Part shown: positions 1 through 8,327 of the stretch, piece after piece
How positions within the stretch are numbered: position 1 is the stretch's first letter
How the letters are laid out: the number at the start of each line of letters is the position of its first letter
From: Actinomycetes bacterium
Lineage (GTDB): Bacteria; Actinomycetota; Acidimicrobiia; Acidimicrobiales; RAAP-2
Direction of reading: 5' to 3'
Length of the DNA stretch: 39,117 nt
NCBI GenBank assembly: GCA_021803085.1
Contig: JAJZMD010000202.1
Location: 1-39,117, forward strand
Notes under the pieces: generated by a model
Told to the model about the DNA's origin: nothing
The model's database searches: none
The model's input: only the letters and a program-made list of their open reading frames with translations
Position numbers and translations under genes: made by a program

Positions 1-1
1 G

Positions 2-820
2 GCCACGACCAGGTTCTTCGTGCCGAGGCGGCCCGACGCCACCTTCGCCAGCGTGTGCGTCGGCGAGTCGGTCCTCGCCAGGGGCACCAGCGTGTCGGGG
101 GAGCTCTCCGCCAGCGCAGTCTTCGTGTACCCGCAGGGTCCGGTGGTGCACGCCTCCGGCGTCGTCACCGCGGTCAACGGGACAGCGAAGGCGACCTCTT
201 GCGGGGTCGCGGGCACGTCGGGGTTCTTCGTCGTCACCAACCCGAAGTCGACTGCGCCGAGCACGGTCGACGTGACGGCCACGACCAGGTTCTTCGAACC
301 GCCGATGAAGCCCGGGGTGGCGCTCGGGCCGAAGGGGCCGAGACGTTCCAACGCCACCTTCGCCAGCGTCTGCGCCGGCGAGTCGGTCCTCGCCAGGGGC
401 ACCCTGGTGTCAGGGGCTCTCTCGGCCGTCGCCGTCTTCGTCTTCCCCCGGCATCCGGTGGTGCACGTCGCCGGCGTCGTCACCGCGGTCAACGGGGTGA
501 CGACGAAGACAACCTGCGGGGTCGCGGGTCCGGGGTTCTTCGTCGTCGCCAACCCGAAGTCGACTGCGCCGAGCACGGTCGACGTGACGGCGACGACCAG
601 GTTCTTCGAGCCGCCGATGAAGCCCGGGGTGGCGCTCGGGCCGAAGGAGCCGAACCGTTCCAACGCCACCTTCGCCAGCGTGTGCGTCGGCGACTCGGTC
701 CTGGCCAGGGGGACCATCGTGTCAGGGGTGTTCACCGCCACCGCCGTCTTCGTCTTCCCCCGAGGGAAGGCCGACCCGCCGGGTCACACGGGCATCCTTG
801 CGTCGGGCTCCGGGCACTGA
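2..820 (+). CDS. Tandem DUF5666-like repeat protein (3' end only)
   Basis: The reading frame is open from the first bases and stops at TGA 818-820, so this is the C-terminal part of a longer protein. It consists of almost identical units of about 104 residues. Each has the DUF5666-like order 'GVVTAVNG', a short variable stretch, 'VDVTATTRF', then 'ASVCVGESVLARGT' and 'AVFVFP', i.e. a small beta-rich unit. Each unit keeps two cysteines ('ASVC' and 'CGVAG'), which may pair outside the cell. The last unit is cut short after 'AVFVFP' and ends in a Gly/Ser tail. The N-terminus lies outside the window, so export is inferred only. The DUF5666 assignment is from the motif order and is moderately sure; the reading frame is secure because the repeats are conserved in it. 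Confidence 0.7.
   Translation, partial: ATTRFFVPRRPDATFASVCVGESVLARGTSVSGELSASAVFVYPQGPVVHASGVVTAVNGTAKATSCGVAGTSGFFVVTNPKSTAPSTVDVTATTRFFEPPMKPGVALGPKGPRRSNATFASVCAGESVLARGTLVSGALSAVAVFVFPRHPVVHVAGVVTAVNGVTTKTTCGVAGPGFFVVANPKSTAPSTVDVTATTRFFEPPMKPGVALGPKEPNRSNATFASVCVGDSVLARGTIVSGVFTATAVFVFPRGKADPPGHTGILASGSGH
41..775 (+). repeat. In-frame tandem repeat, period 312-315 bp
   Basis: Equivalent points of the repeat ('ACC TTC GCC AGC') fall at 41, 356 and 668, giving periods of 315 and 312 bp. Units one and two are nearly identical over most of their length; unit three ends early. High identity between neighbouring units suggests recent duplication or gene conversion, and makes copy number likely to vary between strains. 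Confidence 0.85.
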
Positions 821-835
821 CCGCTGACGAAGAGC

Positions 836-857
836 GCGCCGCGACCGTTCGCGGCGC
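836..857. terminator. Hairpin between convergent genes
   Basis: GCGCCGCGA (836-844) and TCGCGGCGC (849-857) form a perfect 9-bp stem around the loop CCGT. It lies between the stop of the repeat protein (820) and the stop of the minus-strand amidohydrolase (874), where a two-way terminator is expected. There is no clear T-run. Confidence 0.6.
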
Positions 858-873
858 ATGACCCCGTCGTCGA

Positions 874-2559
874 TCACGCCGCTCCGGCGGAGGACGCCCC
901 GTGGACCATCACCCCGTCCGCGAAGGTCATGTCCACCCGGATCGTGCCGATCTCGTCCGCGGGCGAGGCGAAGAGGTCGCGGTCGAGGACGGCGAGGTCC
1001 GCACGCTTTCCGGCGGTGATCGAGCCGGTCTCGCCCTCGAGGTGGTTCACGTAGGCAGATCCCAGGGTGAACGCCGCGACCGCCGTCTCGAGGTCGACGC
1101 GCTCTGCGGGCAGGAAGGGTTCGCCGGGAGCGCCGCCGCCGTAGAGGTGGCCGGGCGGCTCGGTCCTGTTCAGCGCGACGTGGATCTGCGCCATCACGTC
1201 GGGCGTCGACACCGGCCAGTCGCTGCCGAAGCACAGCTGCGCCCCTGAGCGGACCAGGCTGCCGAAGGGGTACTGCCACGACGACCGCTCGGGCCCGAGG
1301 AAGGGGAGCGTGAGCTCGACCATCTGCGGCTCGTTGCAGGCCCACAGCGGCTGGCCGTTCGCGACGAGCCCGTTCCTCGCGAAGCGGGCGAGGTCGTCTG
1401 GGTGCACCACCTGGATGTGCGCCGCGCAGTGCCGGTTGTCGTTGGGCCCGTTCTCCCTCCTCGCGACCTCTACGGCGTCGAGCACCTCGCGCACGGCGCG
1501 GTCGCCGATGGCGTGGAAGTGCGCCTGGAACCCGTGGGCGTCCACAAGGGTCACGTAGCGCGTCAGCTCCTCTGCGTCGAAGAAGCTCTTGCCACTGGTG
1601 TGGCCCGGGTGGCCTTCTGCGTCGAGGTACGGCTCGAGCATGGCGGCGGTGAAGTTCTCGCAGACGCCGTCCTGCATGAACTTGACCGTGCTCGTCGTGA
1701 ACCGTGCGCAGCCGTCGGCCCGCTCCCGCAGGGAGAGCAGCGAGTCGAGCTGCCCCTCGCCGGCCCCGCGCTCCCACCACAGTGCCCCGACGACCTTGGC
1801 GGTCAGCTGCCCGCTCCCGTCGAGGGCGAGGTACGCGTCGAAGCAGTCGACGCGGGGCGGGCCCGCGCCGACGATCGCCTCCTGCCAGGCGGTGATGCCG
1901 AGGCCGTGCAGGTAGCGCTGCGCCTCGAGGATTCCCGCCGCGACTTCCGCGGCCGTGTCGGGGGGGCAGACGCGCCGCACGAGCTCCATCGCGCCCTCTT
2001 GCAGCGCGCCGAGCGGCTCACCGGCTCCGTCGCGCTCGATGCGCCCGTCTGCGGGGTCGGGCGTGCGCGCGTCGATGCCCGCGAGCTCGAGCGCTCTCGA
2101 GCTCACCCACGCCGAGTGGTGGTCCCGGCTCGGGAGGAAGACCGGTCGGTCCGGCACGACCCGGTCGAGGTCCTCCTTCGTCGGGATGCCCGAAGGGAAG
2201 ACGTCCATCGCCCAGCCGCCCCCCAGGATCCACGGCGCGTCGGGGTGGCCGGCCGCGTACGCCGAGATGCATGCGAGGTAGCCCTCGCGGTCGTGCAGAT
2301 GGGACAGGTCGCACCGGGAGCGCTCGAGGCCGGCCCCCGATGGATGGGCGTGCGCGTCCTGGAAGCCGGGGAGGACCGTGCGGCCACGGAGGTCGACCGT
2401 CTCGGTGCGCGGGCCGTGCAGGTCGCGCATGTCGTCGTCGCTGCCGACGGCCGCGATCAGGCCCCGTCGGATCGCGACGGCGGACGCTCGGGGCAGCGCC
2501 GGGTCCACGGTGTGCACGGCGCCGTTCACCAGCAGGAGATCTGCGTCTGCGGCGCTCAT
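874..2559 (-). CDS. Amidohydrolase family 3 (YtcJ-like) metal-dependent hydrolase
   Basis: A 561-residue protein of the amidohydrolase superfamily, YtcJ/Amidohydro_3 branch, likely cytoplasmic. The N-terminal beta-sandwich 'LLLVNGAVHTVDP' is followed by 'VLPGFQDAHAHPSG' with the metal-binding HxH pair (about H70 and H72). Near the C-terminus 'FGSDWPVSTP' carries the usual catalytic aspartate and 'GSITAGKRADLAVLD' closes the family pattern. The start at 2559 ('MSAADADLLL') puts the family's N-terminal strand right after the methionine; the frame remains open upstream but that part looks non-coding. It is divergent from the DUF512 gene with about 130 bp between starts. The substrate cannot be told from sequence; N-substituted amides or formamides are typical for the family. 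Confidence 0.85.
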   Translation of the reverse strand: MSAADADLLLVNGAVHTVDPALPRASAVAIRRGLIAAVGSDDDMRDLHGPRTETVDLRGRTVLPGFQDAHAHPSGAGLERSRCDLSHLHDREGYLACISAYAAGHPDAPWILGGGWAMDVFPSGIPTKEDLDRVVPDRPVFLPSRDHHSAWVSSRALELAGIDARTPDPADGRIERDGAGEPLGALQEGAMELVRRVCPPDTAAEVAAGILEAQRYLHGLGITAWQEAIVGAGPPRVDCFDAYLALDGSGQLTAKVVGALWWERGAGEGQLDSLLSLRERADGCARFTTSTVKFMQDGVCENFTAAMLEPYLDAEGHPGHTSGKSFFDAEELTRYVTLVDAHGFQAHFHAIGDRAVREVLDAVEVARRENGPNDNRHCAAHIQVVHPDDLARFARNGLVANGQPLWACNEPQMVELTLPFLGPERSSWQYPFGSLVRSGAQLCFGSDWPVSTPDVMAQIHVALNRTEPPGHLYGGGAPGEPFLPAERVDLETAVAAFTLGSAYVNHLEGETGSITAGKRADLAVLDRDLFASPADEIGTIRVDMTFADGVMVHGASSAGAA

Positions 2560-2675
2560 CTCGAGACGCCCGGCGTGCGATCGGAGGACATCTCTTCGAC
2601 AACGTACTCCGCTCGCGCTCCGGCGTATCCACGCCAGCCACCCGGTCACCGCGCCGGGCGCGCCCCGGGGGCCGG

Positions 2676-2689
2676 TACCCTTGAGGACC
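2676..2689 (+). promoter_or_regulatory. Predicted -10 element directly before the DUF512 gene
   Basis: TACCCT (2676-2681, matching TANNNT) ends 8 nt before the ATG at 2690. That is the distance expected for a transcript starting at or very near the start codon. GAGG (2683-2686) could also serve as a weak ribosome site. No good -35 box is visible. Confidence 0.45.
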
Positions 2690-4120
2690 ATGTCGGCGCC
2701 CAAGGTGACGGCAGTCGCCGAGTCGTCGCCGGCCGAGCGCGCCGGCCTCGACGTCGGCGACGAGCTCCTCTCGCTCAACGGAAGGCGTCCGCGCGACGTC
2801 ATCGAGTACCACGCTCTCGTCGACGACGAGGTGCTGGACCTGCGCGTCCGGCGGCCGGGGCCAGGCGGACGGCCAGACCGCGAGCTCGAGCTCCGGGTCG
2901 CCAAGGCCGCCGGCGAGCCGCTCGGGATCGCGGTCGAGTCGGCGGTGTTCGACCGGGTCCGGACGTGCGACAACCACTGCGCCTTCTGCTTCATCCACCA
3001 GCTCCCCAAGGGCATGCGCCGGAGCCTCTACCTGAAGGACGACGACTACCGCTTGTCCTTTCTCTACGGGAACTTCACGACGCTGACCCGCTTCACCGAG
3101 CTCGACGCCGAGCGGGTGCTGGAGGAGCGGCTGGGCCCGCTCTTCGTGTCCGTCCACGCCACCGACCCGGAGGTCCGGGCGCAGATGCTGCGGAACCCGA
3201 AGGGCGCGACGAGCCTGCGGTGGCTGCGCGTCCTCCTCGACGGCGGGATCGAGGTGCACGGGCAGGTGGTCGTGTGCCCCGGGGTGAACGACGGGGCGGT
3301 CCTCCAGGACACCCTGGTCACCGTGCTCGACCGCTACCCGAAGCTCGCGACGCTGGGCGTCGTGCCTCTGGGGCTCTCGCGCTACTCGCACGAGCCCGAG
3401 ATGCGCGAGCACACCGTCGCCGAGGCCCGCGCTGTGTGCGACACGGTGGCCGAGTGGCAGGACACCTACCTCGGCGTGCTGGGCCGGCGCCTCGCCTACG
3501 CCGCCGACGAGTACTACCTGCTGGCCGGGCTCGACTTCCCTCCGGCCGAGTCCTACGACGGCTTCCCCCAGCACGAGAACGGGATCGGGATGGCCCGGGC
3601 CTTCGAGCGCGCGTTCCGCGGCGGCGACGGCGGTGACGCCGGAGAAGACGGCGACGCCGGAGAAGACGCCGACGGCAGCGGCGGAGCCCCGGGCGGGGTG
3701 CGCGCCGGGTTCTTCGCATGGGTGGAGGGCGCACCGGCTGCCGGGTACCGGGCGCCCCGCCACGCGGCCCAGCCCGGCCCTGCCCGCGACCTGGATCGGC
3801 GTCCCACGGCGGTGCTCACGGGTGCCTACGGCGCCCGGGTGCTCGCCCCGCTCGTGGCGGGCCTGGCCGGCGTCCGGGTCCTCCCGGTCGTGAACGACTT
3901 CTTCGGCGGCAACATCGCCGTCGCCGGGCTGCTCACCGGTCACGACCTCATCCAGGTGCTCGAGACCGCGCCGGAGGGTCACCGGTACCTGCTCGCGGAC
4001 GCGTGCCTCTCGGAGGGCCGGTTCCTCGACGGGAAGACCCTCGCGGACCTGCCGCGCGCCGTCGAGGTGGTGCCGTCCGACGGACGGTCGCTCCGCGAGG
4101 CGCTGGCCGGACGGCTGTGA
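2690..4120 (+). CDS. DUF512 family protein with PDZ-like and radical-SAM-like domains
   Basis: A 476-residue cytoplasmic protein. The N-terminus is a PDZ-like domain ('VAESSPAERAGLDVGDEL'). It is followed by the radical-SAM-like cysteine motif 'CDNHCAFCF' and the family signature 'LKDDDYRLSFLYGNF'. The C-terminal DUF512 region includes 'VVNDFFGGNIAVAGLLTG' and 'LADACLSEGRFLDG'. An Asp/Gly/Glu-rich insert of about 25 residues near 3620-3690 comes from a short imperfect repeat and is probably a disordered loop. The gene ends in GTGA, sharing bases with the GTG start of der. The DUF512-der pair is a recurring neighbourhood in Gram-positive bacteria, so a role linked to ribosome assembly is often suspected, but the reaction is unknown. 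Confidence 0.9.
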   Translation: MSAPKVTAVAESSPAERAGLDVGDELLSLNGRRPRDVIEYHALVDDEVLDLRVRRPGPGGRPDRELELRVAKAAGEPLGIAVESAVFDRVRTCDNHCAFCFIHQLPKGMRRSLYLKDDDYRLSFLYGNFTTLTRFTELDAERVLEERLGPLFVSVHATDPEVRAQMLRNPKGATSLRWLRVLLDGGIEVHGQVVVCPGVNDGAVLQDTLVTVLDRYPKLATLGVVPLGLSRYSHEPEMREHTVAEARAVCDTVAEWQDTYLGVLGRRLAYAADEYYLLAGLDFPPAESYDGFPQHENGIGMARAFERAFRGGDGGDAGEDGDAGEDADGSGGAPGGVRAGFFAWVEGAPAAGYRAPRHAAQPGPARDLDRRPTAVLTGAYGARVLAPLVAGLAGVRVLPVVNDFFGGNIAVAGLLTGHDLIQVLETAPEGHRYLLADACLSEGRFLDGKTLADLPRAVEVVPSDGRSLREALAGRL

Positions 4121-5517
4121 GCGCGTCGCGGCGCTCGCCCCCATCGCCATCGCGGCGCGGTCCGGTCGTGGTCGTCGCAGGACGCCCGAACGTCGGGAAG
4201 TCCTCGCTGGTGAACCGCATCGTGGGGCGGCGCGTGGCGGTGGTCGAGCGGGAGCCCGGGGTGACCAGGGATCGCAAGGAGCTGGACGCCGAGTGGGCGG
4301 GAATGCCCTTCGTGCTGGTCGACACGGGCGGATGGCTCGCAGCAGGCGGAGCGCTCGACGCGAAGGTGAGCGCGCAGGCGGAGCGGGCGTTCGCCGACGC
4401 CGATCTCGTGCTGCTCGTGGTCGACGTGACGGTGGGGGCGACCGAGGAGGACGCCGCGACGGTGCGAGCCGTGCGAAGGGCGGGCACGCCGATGCTGCTC
4501 GTCGCCAACAAGGTCGACGACGCCTCCAGGGAGCCGGCGGCCTGGGAGCTCCTCCGGCTCGGCGCGGGTGACCCGTGGCCGGTGAGCGCGCTCCACGGGC
4601 GCGGGACCGGCGACCTGCTCGACGAGGTGGTTCACCGGGTGGCGCACCTGGTGGCGGCCCCCGAGGGCGGTGTGCCGGGGTCGAGAGGGGAAGAAGAGGC
4701 CGCCAGCGCGACCGATGTCGAGGTCTGGCAGGAGCCGGCGAGAGAGGACGGCACGCCGCGCGTCGCACTGGTCGGGAGGCCGAACGCCGGCAAGTCGACG
4801 CTGTTCAACCGGCTGATCGGGGAGGAGCGGTCCATCGTCCACGACCTGCCCGGCACGACCCGTGACTCGATCGACACGGTGATCACGACCGACGAGGGCC
4901 CCTTGTGCTTCGTGGACACCGCAGGCATGCGGCGGCCCGCCCGCACCGACCGGGGGGTGGAGGCCTATTCGACGCTGCGCGCGCTCGAATCGCTCGACCG
5001 GTCCGACCTCGCGCTTCTGGTGATCGACGCGACCGTCGGCGCGACGCACCAGGACCAGCGGCTGGCGGAGCGGATCGGCGCGGCGGGTTGCCCTGCGGTG
5101 ATCGTGCTGAACAAATGGGACCTCGTCGCCGCCGGCGACCGCGAGGACGTGCTGGCGAGCGTGGGGGAGCGGCTCGCCTTCCTGGGCATGGCGCCGGTGC
5201 TCCGGGTGAGCGCGGCGAGCGGGCGCGGGGTGCACAAGATCCTCCCCGCGCTCCACGCCGCGGTCGAGGCATACCACCGGCGCGTGCCGACGGGCGCGCT
5301 GAACCGGGCGTTGCGCGACATCCAGCAGGCGCACCCCGCGCCCGGAGCGCACATCCGCTATGGCGTGCAAGGTGCGGTGGACCCTCCCACGTTCACGCTG
5401 TTCGCGACCGGGCGTCTGCCGCAGACCTACCTCCGCTACGTCGAGCGGAGCCTCCGGGACCACTTCGAGCTGGGTCCCACGCCGATCAAGCTGCGCGTCC
5501 GGATCGGCGGGAAGTGA
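4117..5517 (+). CDS. der: Ribosome-associated GTPase Der (EngA)
   Basis: A 466-residue double-GTPase needed for 50S ribosomal subunit assembly. The first G domain has P-loop 'GRPNVGKSS', 'DTGGW' and 'NKVD'. The second has 'GRPNAGKSTLFN', 'DTAGMRR' and 'NKWD'. The C-terminal KH-like domain ends 'RYVERSLRDHFELGPTPI', as in the family. All nucleotide-binding motifs look intact and the length is normal. The start is GTG at 4117, four bases inside the upstream DUF512 gene (GTGA), which implies translational coupling. An acidic linker (about 'SRGEEEAASATDVE') joins the two G domains. Confidence 0.96.
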   Translation: MSASRRSPPSPSRRGPVVVVAGRPNVGKSSLVNRIVGRRVAVVEREPGVTRDRKELDAEWAGMPFVLVDTGGWLAAGGALDAKVSAQAERAFADADLVLLVVDVTVGATEEDAATVRAVRRAGTPMLLVANKVDDASREPAAWELLRLGAGDPWPVSALHGRGTGDLLDEVVHRVAHLVAAPEGGVPGSRGEEEAASATDVEVWQEPAREDGTPRVALVGRPNAGKSTLFNRLIGEERSIVHDLPGTTRDSIDTVITTDEGPLCFVDTAGMRRPARTDRGVEAYSTLRALESLDRSDLALLVIDATVGATHQDQRLAERIGAAGCPAVIVLNKWDLVAAGDREDVLASVGERLAFLGMAPVLRVSAASGRGVHKILPALHAAVEAYHRRVPTGALNRALRDIQQAHPAPGAHIRYGVQGAVDPPTFTLFATGRLPQTYLRYVERSLRDHFELGPTPIKLRVRIGGK

Positions 5518-5679
5518 CCGGCTGCGCCCACTGGCCCGCCACCCTCGCGCCCGCTGGTCGGCGCCGGCACCGGCTGGGCGGGCCCGGCCGGCCTGGCCGG
5601 TCCCACGAGCGATCCGGAGTGACACCGCCGGTGGCCGACTGGCATGCTGGCGACGCGCGGGCTGTCAACGGAGGCCGCC

Positions 5680-5883
5680 GTGCCCTGGTGTGAGGAGTGC
5701 GAACAGGTCGTCGAGGACGAGAACCTGACCGAGGACGGGGAGTGCCCCACGTGCGGGGCCGAGCTCCTCGAAGAGGTGAAGAAGCCCGTCCCCTGGTACT
5801 TCAAGTTCATGCTGGCGGCCTCGGTCGTCTACCTCGGCTACCGCGCCTACCAGGGCATCACCTGGGTCGCCCACCACATCTGA
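5680..5883 (+). CDS. Small zinc-ribbon membrane protein
   Basis: A 67-residue protein. Two CxxC knuckles ('CEEC' at residues 4-7 and 'CPTC' at 22-25) form a probable zinc ribbon. They are followed by one hydrophobic helix ('FKFMLAASVVYLGY', about residues 42-60). The chosen start is GTG 5680 because GGAGG (5670-5674) lies 5 bases upstream; an earlier in-frame ATG at 5644 would add 12 residues without a ribosome site. It follows der by 162 bp; the gap contains a GGCCGG/CCGGCC-rich inverted stretch near 5580-5605. The function is unknown. I recall similar small proteins near der in actinobacteria, from memory only. Confidence 0.8.
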   Translation: MPWCEECEQVVEDENLTEDGECPTCGAELLEEVKKPVPWYFKFMLAASVVYLGYRAYQGITWVAHHI

Positions 5884-6085
5884 GCCCCTCCGGGCGCTGG
5901 GATCACGGCTCGCTGCAGCCCGGGTGCGAGGTTAGGATCGCGCACGACGGGATAGGGATGGAGCAGCGTCCGCGACTCGGGTTGGGCCGCGGCGTCCGCC
6001 GCCTTCGACCTCGTCATGTGCAGTCATCGGGGCTCGAGGGGAGCCGGTCGTGACCGCGGCCGGCGGGAGAGAAGGGAAAGACGAG

Positions 6086-7534
6086 ATGACGCTGCGTGCT
6101 GGAGTACGAAGAATACGAGGTGGTGCGCCGCAGTCCGGCGAGATCGCCAGGGTGCAACGACCCCGCTCGTACAAGAGGCGGGTGCTGTGGGCAGGGGTGG
6201 CGGCGCTGCTCCCCCTCGTCTGGCTCGGGACGCCCGCGGGAGCGGACCACGGTCCGCACGGCCAGCACGGCCAGCAGGGGCAGCAGGGGCAGGGCTCCGA
6301 CCAGTCGGGGGCGACCCTGTACGTGTCCACGACGGGCTCGTCCGCCAACTCGGACCAGGGCTGCACAGCCGCCGGGTACGACCACATCCAGACAGCCGTC
6401 GACGCCGCGCAGGCCGGCGACACGGTGCACGTCTGCGCCGGCACCTACCACGAGCAGGTGACGATCACGACCGACGGGCTGACGCTCACCGGGACAGGGA
6501 CGACCTCGCTCATCGAGCCGACAAGCGCGCCGAACCTGGTCCACACGGCAGACACACCGTCGAGCTCACCGGGCATGGCGCCCGTCATCGACGTCGGCCC
6601 CGGCGTGGTAGGGGTGACGGTCCGGAACCTCGAGGTCGACGGCGCCGGCTGGGCGTCGGTCCTGACCGGTTGCGGGGTCGACCCGGTGGGCGTCCTGTTC
6701 CACGGGGCCTCGGGGACGGTCCGGACAGTCACGGTCTCCACAATGAAGCTCTCCGCCACCCTCGACGGGTGCCAGGCGGGACAGGGCATCTACGTCGACG
6801 AGACAGGGACGGCCGCCTCACCGACCGGCACCGCTCGGGTGACGATCGAGCACGACACAGTGGACGGCTTCCAGAAGGACGGCATCACCTGCGACGACCA
6901 CGGCACCAGCTGCTCCATCATGCAGAACACGGTGACCGGTGTCGGGCCGACGAGCGGCGCCGCCGAGAACGGCATCCAGGTGCTCGCCGCGCGGGCGCAC
7001 ATTGCCGGCAACACCGTGGCCACAGTGGACTGGACCGGCATCGCCACACCGAAGTACCCGCGCGCGACATTCGCGTCGGGCATCCTCCTCTACGGCGCCG
7101 AGGGCGAGGTCCAGGTCCAGAAGAACACGCTGCGCAACGCCCAGCTGGCCGTGGCGGTCGTCGACAGCGACGCCACGGTCCAGAAGAACACCGTCACCGA
7201 GACGAGCTCGGGCATTCCCGGCAGCGTGGGCGTCTACGCGGTCGCGTGCACACGGTACTGCCACACACTGGGCTTCTCGCCGGGCACGATCCGGGTCGTC
7301 ATCGTCCGCAACTCGATCGCGCTCGCCACAGCTGCGGGGACGACGGGGATCTGGGTGGGCGACCCGACCGCGACGAAGACAGGGTCGGTTGACGTGACCG
7401 CCGTGGGCAACACGATCACCGGCGCGACAGAGGACGTGGTCCTCGGACCCACCGCCTCGGGGACGGTCCAGACGTCGTCTGACGGCGCGGACGGTCACGG
7501 CTCGGCGTCGAAGGGTGGACACCACGGCCACTGA
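6086..7534 (+). CDS. Secreted right-handed beta-helix repeat protein
   Basis: A 482-residue exported protein. A basic N-region ('RPRSYKRR') precedes a hydrophobic core ('VLWAGVAALLPLVWLG') and a cleavage-like 'TPAGA-DHG'. The mature part opens with the typical 'IQTAVDAAQAGDTVHVCAGTY' and continues with beta-helix rungs ('NTVTGVG', 'NTLRNAQLAVAVV', 'KNTVTETSSG', 'NTITGATEDVVLG'), as in pectate-lyase-like and NosD-like folds. No catalytic residues could be assigned, so it may bind or cleave polysaccharide or be structural. An alternative GTG start at 6050 has AGGGGAG upstream, but both lie in short inverted repeats (6031-6045 and CGGTCGTGACCG), so the ATG after a purine-rich leader is preferred. 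Thr is often coded by ACA, unusual at this GC content. Confidence 0.82.
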   Translation: MTLRAGVRRIRGGAPQSGEIARVQRPRSYKRRVLWAGVAALLPLVWLGTPAGADHGPHGQHGQQGQQGQGSDQSGATLYVSTTGSSANSDQGCTAAGYDHIQTAVDAAQAGDTVHVCAGTYHEQVTITTDGLTLTGTGTTSLIEPTSAPNLVHTADTPSSSPGMAPVIDVGPGVVGVTVRNLEVDGAGWASVLTGCGVDPVGVLFHGASGTVRTVTVSTMKLSATLDGCQAGQGIYVDETGTAASPTGTARVTIEHDTVDGFQKDGITCDDHGTSCSIMQNTVTGVGPTSGAAENGIQVLAARAHIAGNTVATVDWTGIATPKYPRATFASGILLYGAEGEVQVQKNTLRNAQLAVAVVDSDATVQKNTVTETSSGIPGSVGVYAVACTRYCHTLGFSPGTIRVVIVRNSIALATAAGTTGIWVGDPTATKTGSVDVTAVGNTITGATEDVVLGPTASGTVQTSSDGADGHGSASKGGHHGH

Positions 7535-7547
7535 GTAGGGCTTCGTC

Positions 7548-7587
7548 CACGCACGAGCGGCGGGCCCCGGCCCGCTGCTCGTGCGTG
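7548..7587 (+). terminator. Strong rho-independent-like hairpin after the beta-helix gene
   Basis: Bases 7548-7566 pair with 7569-7587 over about 18-19 bp with a single G-T wobble and a minimal loop of C residues. It starts 13 bp after the stop codon. No T-run follows, as is common in GC-rich actinobacteria. It separates the beta-helix gene from the sigma-factor unit. Confidence 0.75.
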
Positions 7588-7611
7588 CGGCGTGCGGGCG
7601 AGAATGGGGCG

Positions 7612-7797
7612 ATGGTTGCCGTGGCGGCGGCTGTCCCGGGTCGGGGCCCGAGGCTGCTGCGGTGGCCCGGGAAGGCGCGTCAGCCCTCGAGGACGCCGCC
7701 GAGGCAACCGGAAGGGTCGCTCGTGCGTCTGTGGTGGACGTGGGTGAGGGAGCGCTGCTCGCCGTCCGGGTCCGACGGGGACCGCGAACGGCCGTGA
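7612..7797 (+). CDS. Possible small ORF ahead of the sigma factor (uncertain)
   Basis: An open frame of 61 residues starts at ATG 7612, 6 bp after a -10-like GAGAAT (7600-7605). It ends in TGA 7795-7797, which overlaps the sigma factor's GTG (GTGA). The placement fits a leaderless, translationally coupled leader ORF. The product is basic and Trp/Arg-rich with no recognisable family, so chance remains a real possibility. Confidence 0.3.
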   Translation: MVAVAAAVPGRGPRLLRWPGKARQPSRTPPRQPEGSLVRLWWTWVRERCSPSGSDGDRERP

Positions 7798-8327
7798 CCG
7801 CCGGACGCGACGCGGCCGTCGTCGCTCTCTTCGACGCGCACTACGCGGGGCTGTGCCGGCTGGCCGCCCTGCTCCTCGACGATCCCGGGCAGGCGGAGGA
7901 GGCCGTCCAGGAGGCGTTCCTGGCGACGTTCGTCGGGTGGCGGCGCCTCCGCCACCCCGAGCGCGCCCACGCGTACCTCCGCGCCGCGGTGGTCAACCAG
8001 TGCCGTTCGCGTGGCCGTCGCCGCACGACGGAGCAGCGCAAGAACCGCGTGGTCTGGGCCGAGTCTGCAACGGACACCGGAGTGGCCGACGTCGAGCGGA
8101 CCGGAGACGTCTTGGCCGTACGGGGAGCCGTCCGGCGCCTCCCCGCCCGCCAGCGCGAGGCCGTCGTGCTCCGCTACTACGCCGATCTCTCCGAGTCCGA
8201 CGTCGCCAAGGCGCTCGGCTGCTCCGTCGGCACGGTGAAGTCCCAGCTCTCGAAGGCGCGCGCGACGCTCTCGAGGCTGCTCGAGGTCGCCTGTGCCGCG
8301 CCGGGCGCGGAGGTGCGCGGTGAGTGA
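7794..8327 (+). CDS. ECF RNA polymerase sigma factor, SigE/sigma-70 group
   Basis: A 177-residue sigma factor. Region 2 reads 'LFDAHYAGLCRLAALLLDD' and 'AEEAVQEAFLATFVGW'. Region 4 reads 'LPARQREAVVLRYYADLSE' followed by the helix-turn-helix 'VAKALGCSVGTVKSQLSKA'. The length matches the actinobacterial SigE-type ECF group. The start is set at GTG 7794; the frame is open farther upstream but that part lacks sigma-factor character. Its stop lies inside the next gene (8-bp overlap), and the pair plus the SIMPL gene looks like one transcription unit. The adjacent membrane protein is the likely anti-sigma factor, so an envelope signal may control it. Confidence 0.88.
   Translation: MTAGRDAAVVALFDAHYAGLCRLAALLLDDPGQAEEAVQEAFLATFVGWRRLRHPERAHAYLRAAVVNQCRSRGRRRTTEQRKNRVVWAESATDTGVADVERTGDVLAVRGAVRRLPARQREAVVLRYYADLSESDVAKALGCSVGTVKSQLSKARATLSRLLEVACAAPGAEVRGE

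Noticed and set aside
2018-4768. Minus-strand frame of about 900 codons over the DUF512 and der genes
   Set aside because: Arg/Pro-rich shadow over two well-recognised plus-strand genes.
5933-5938. TAGGAT as promoter of the beta-helix gene
   Set aside because: Fits TANNNT but has no -35 and lies about 150 bp from the start codon; too uncertain.
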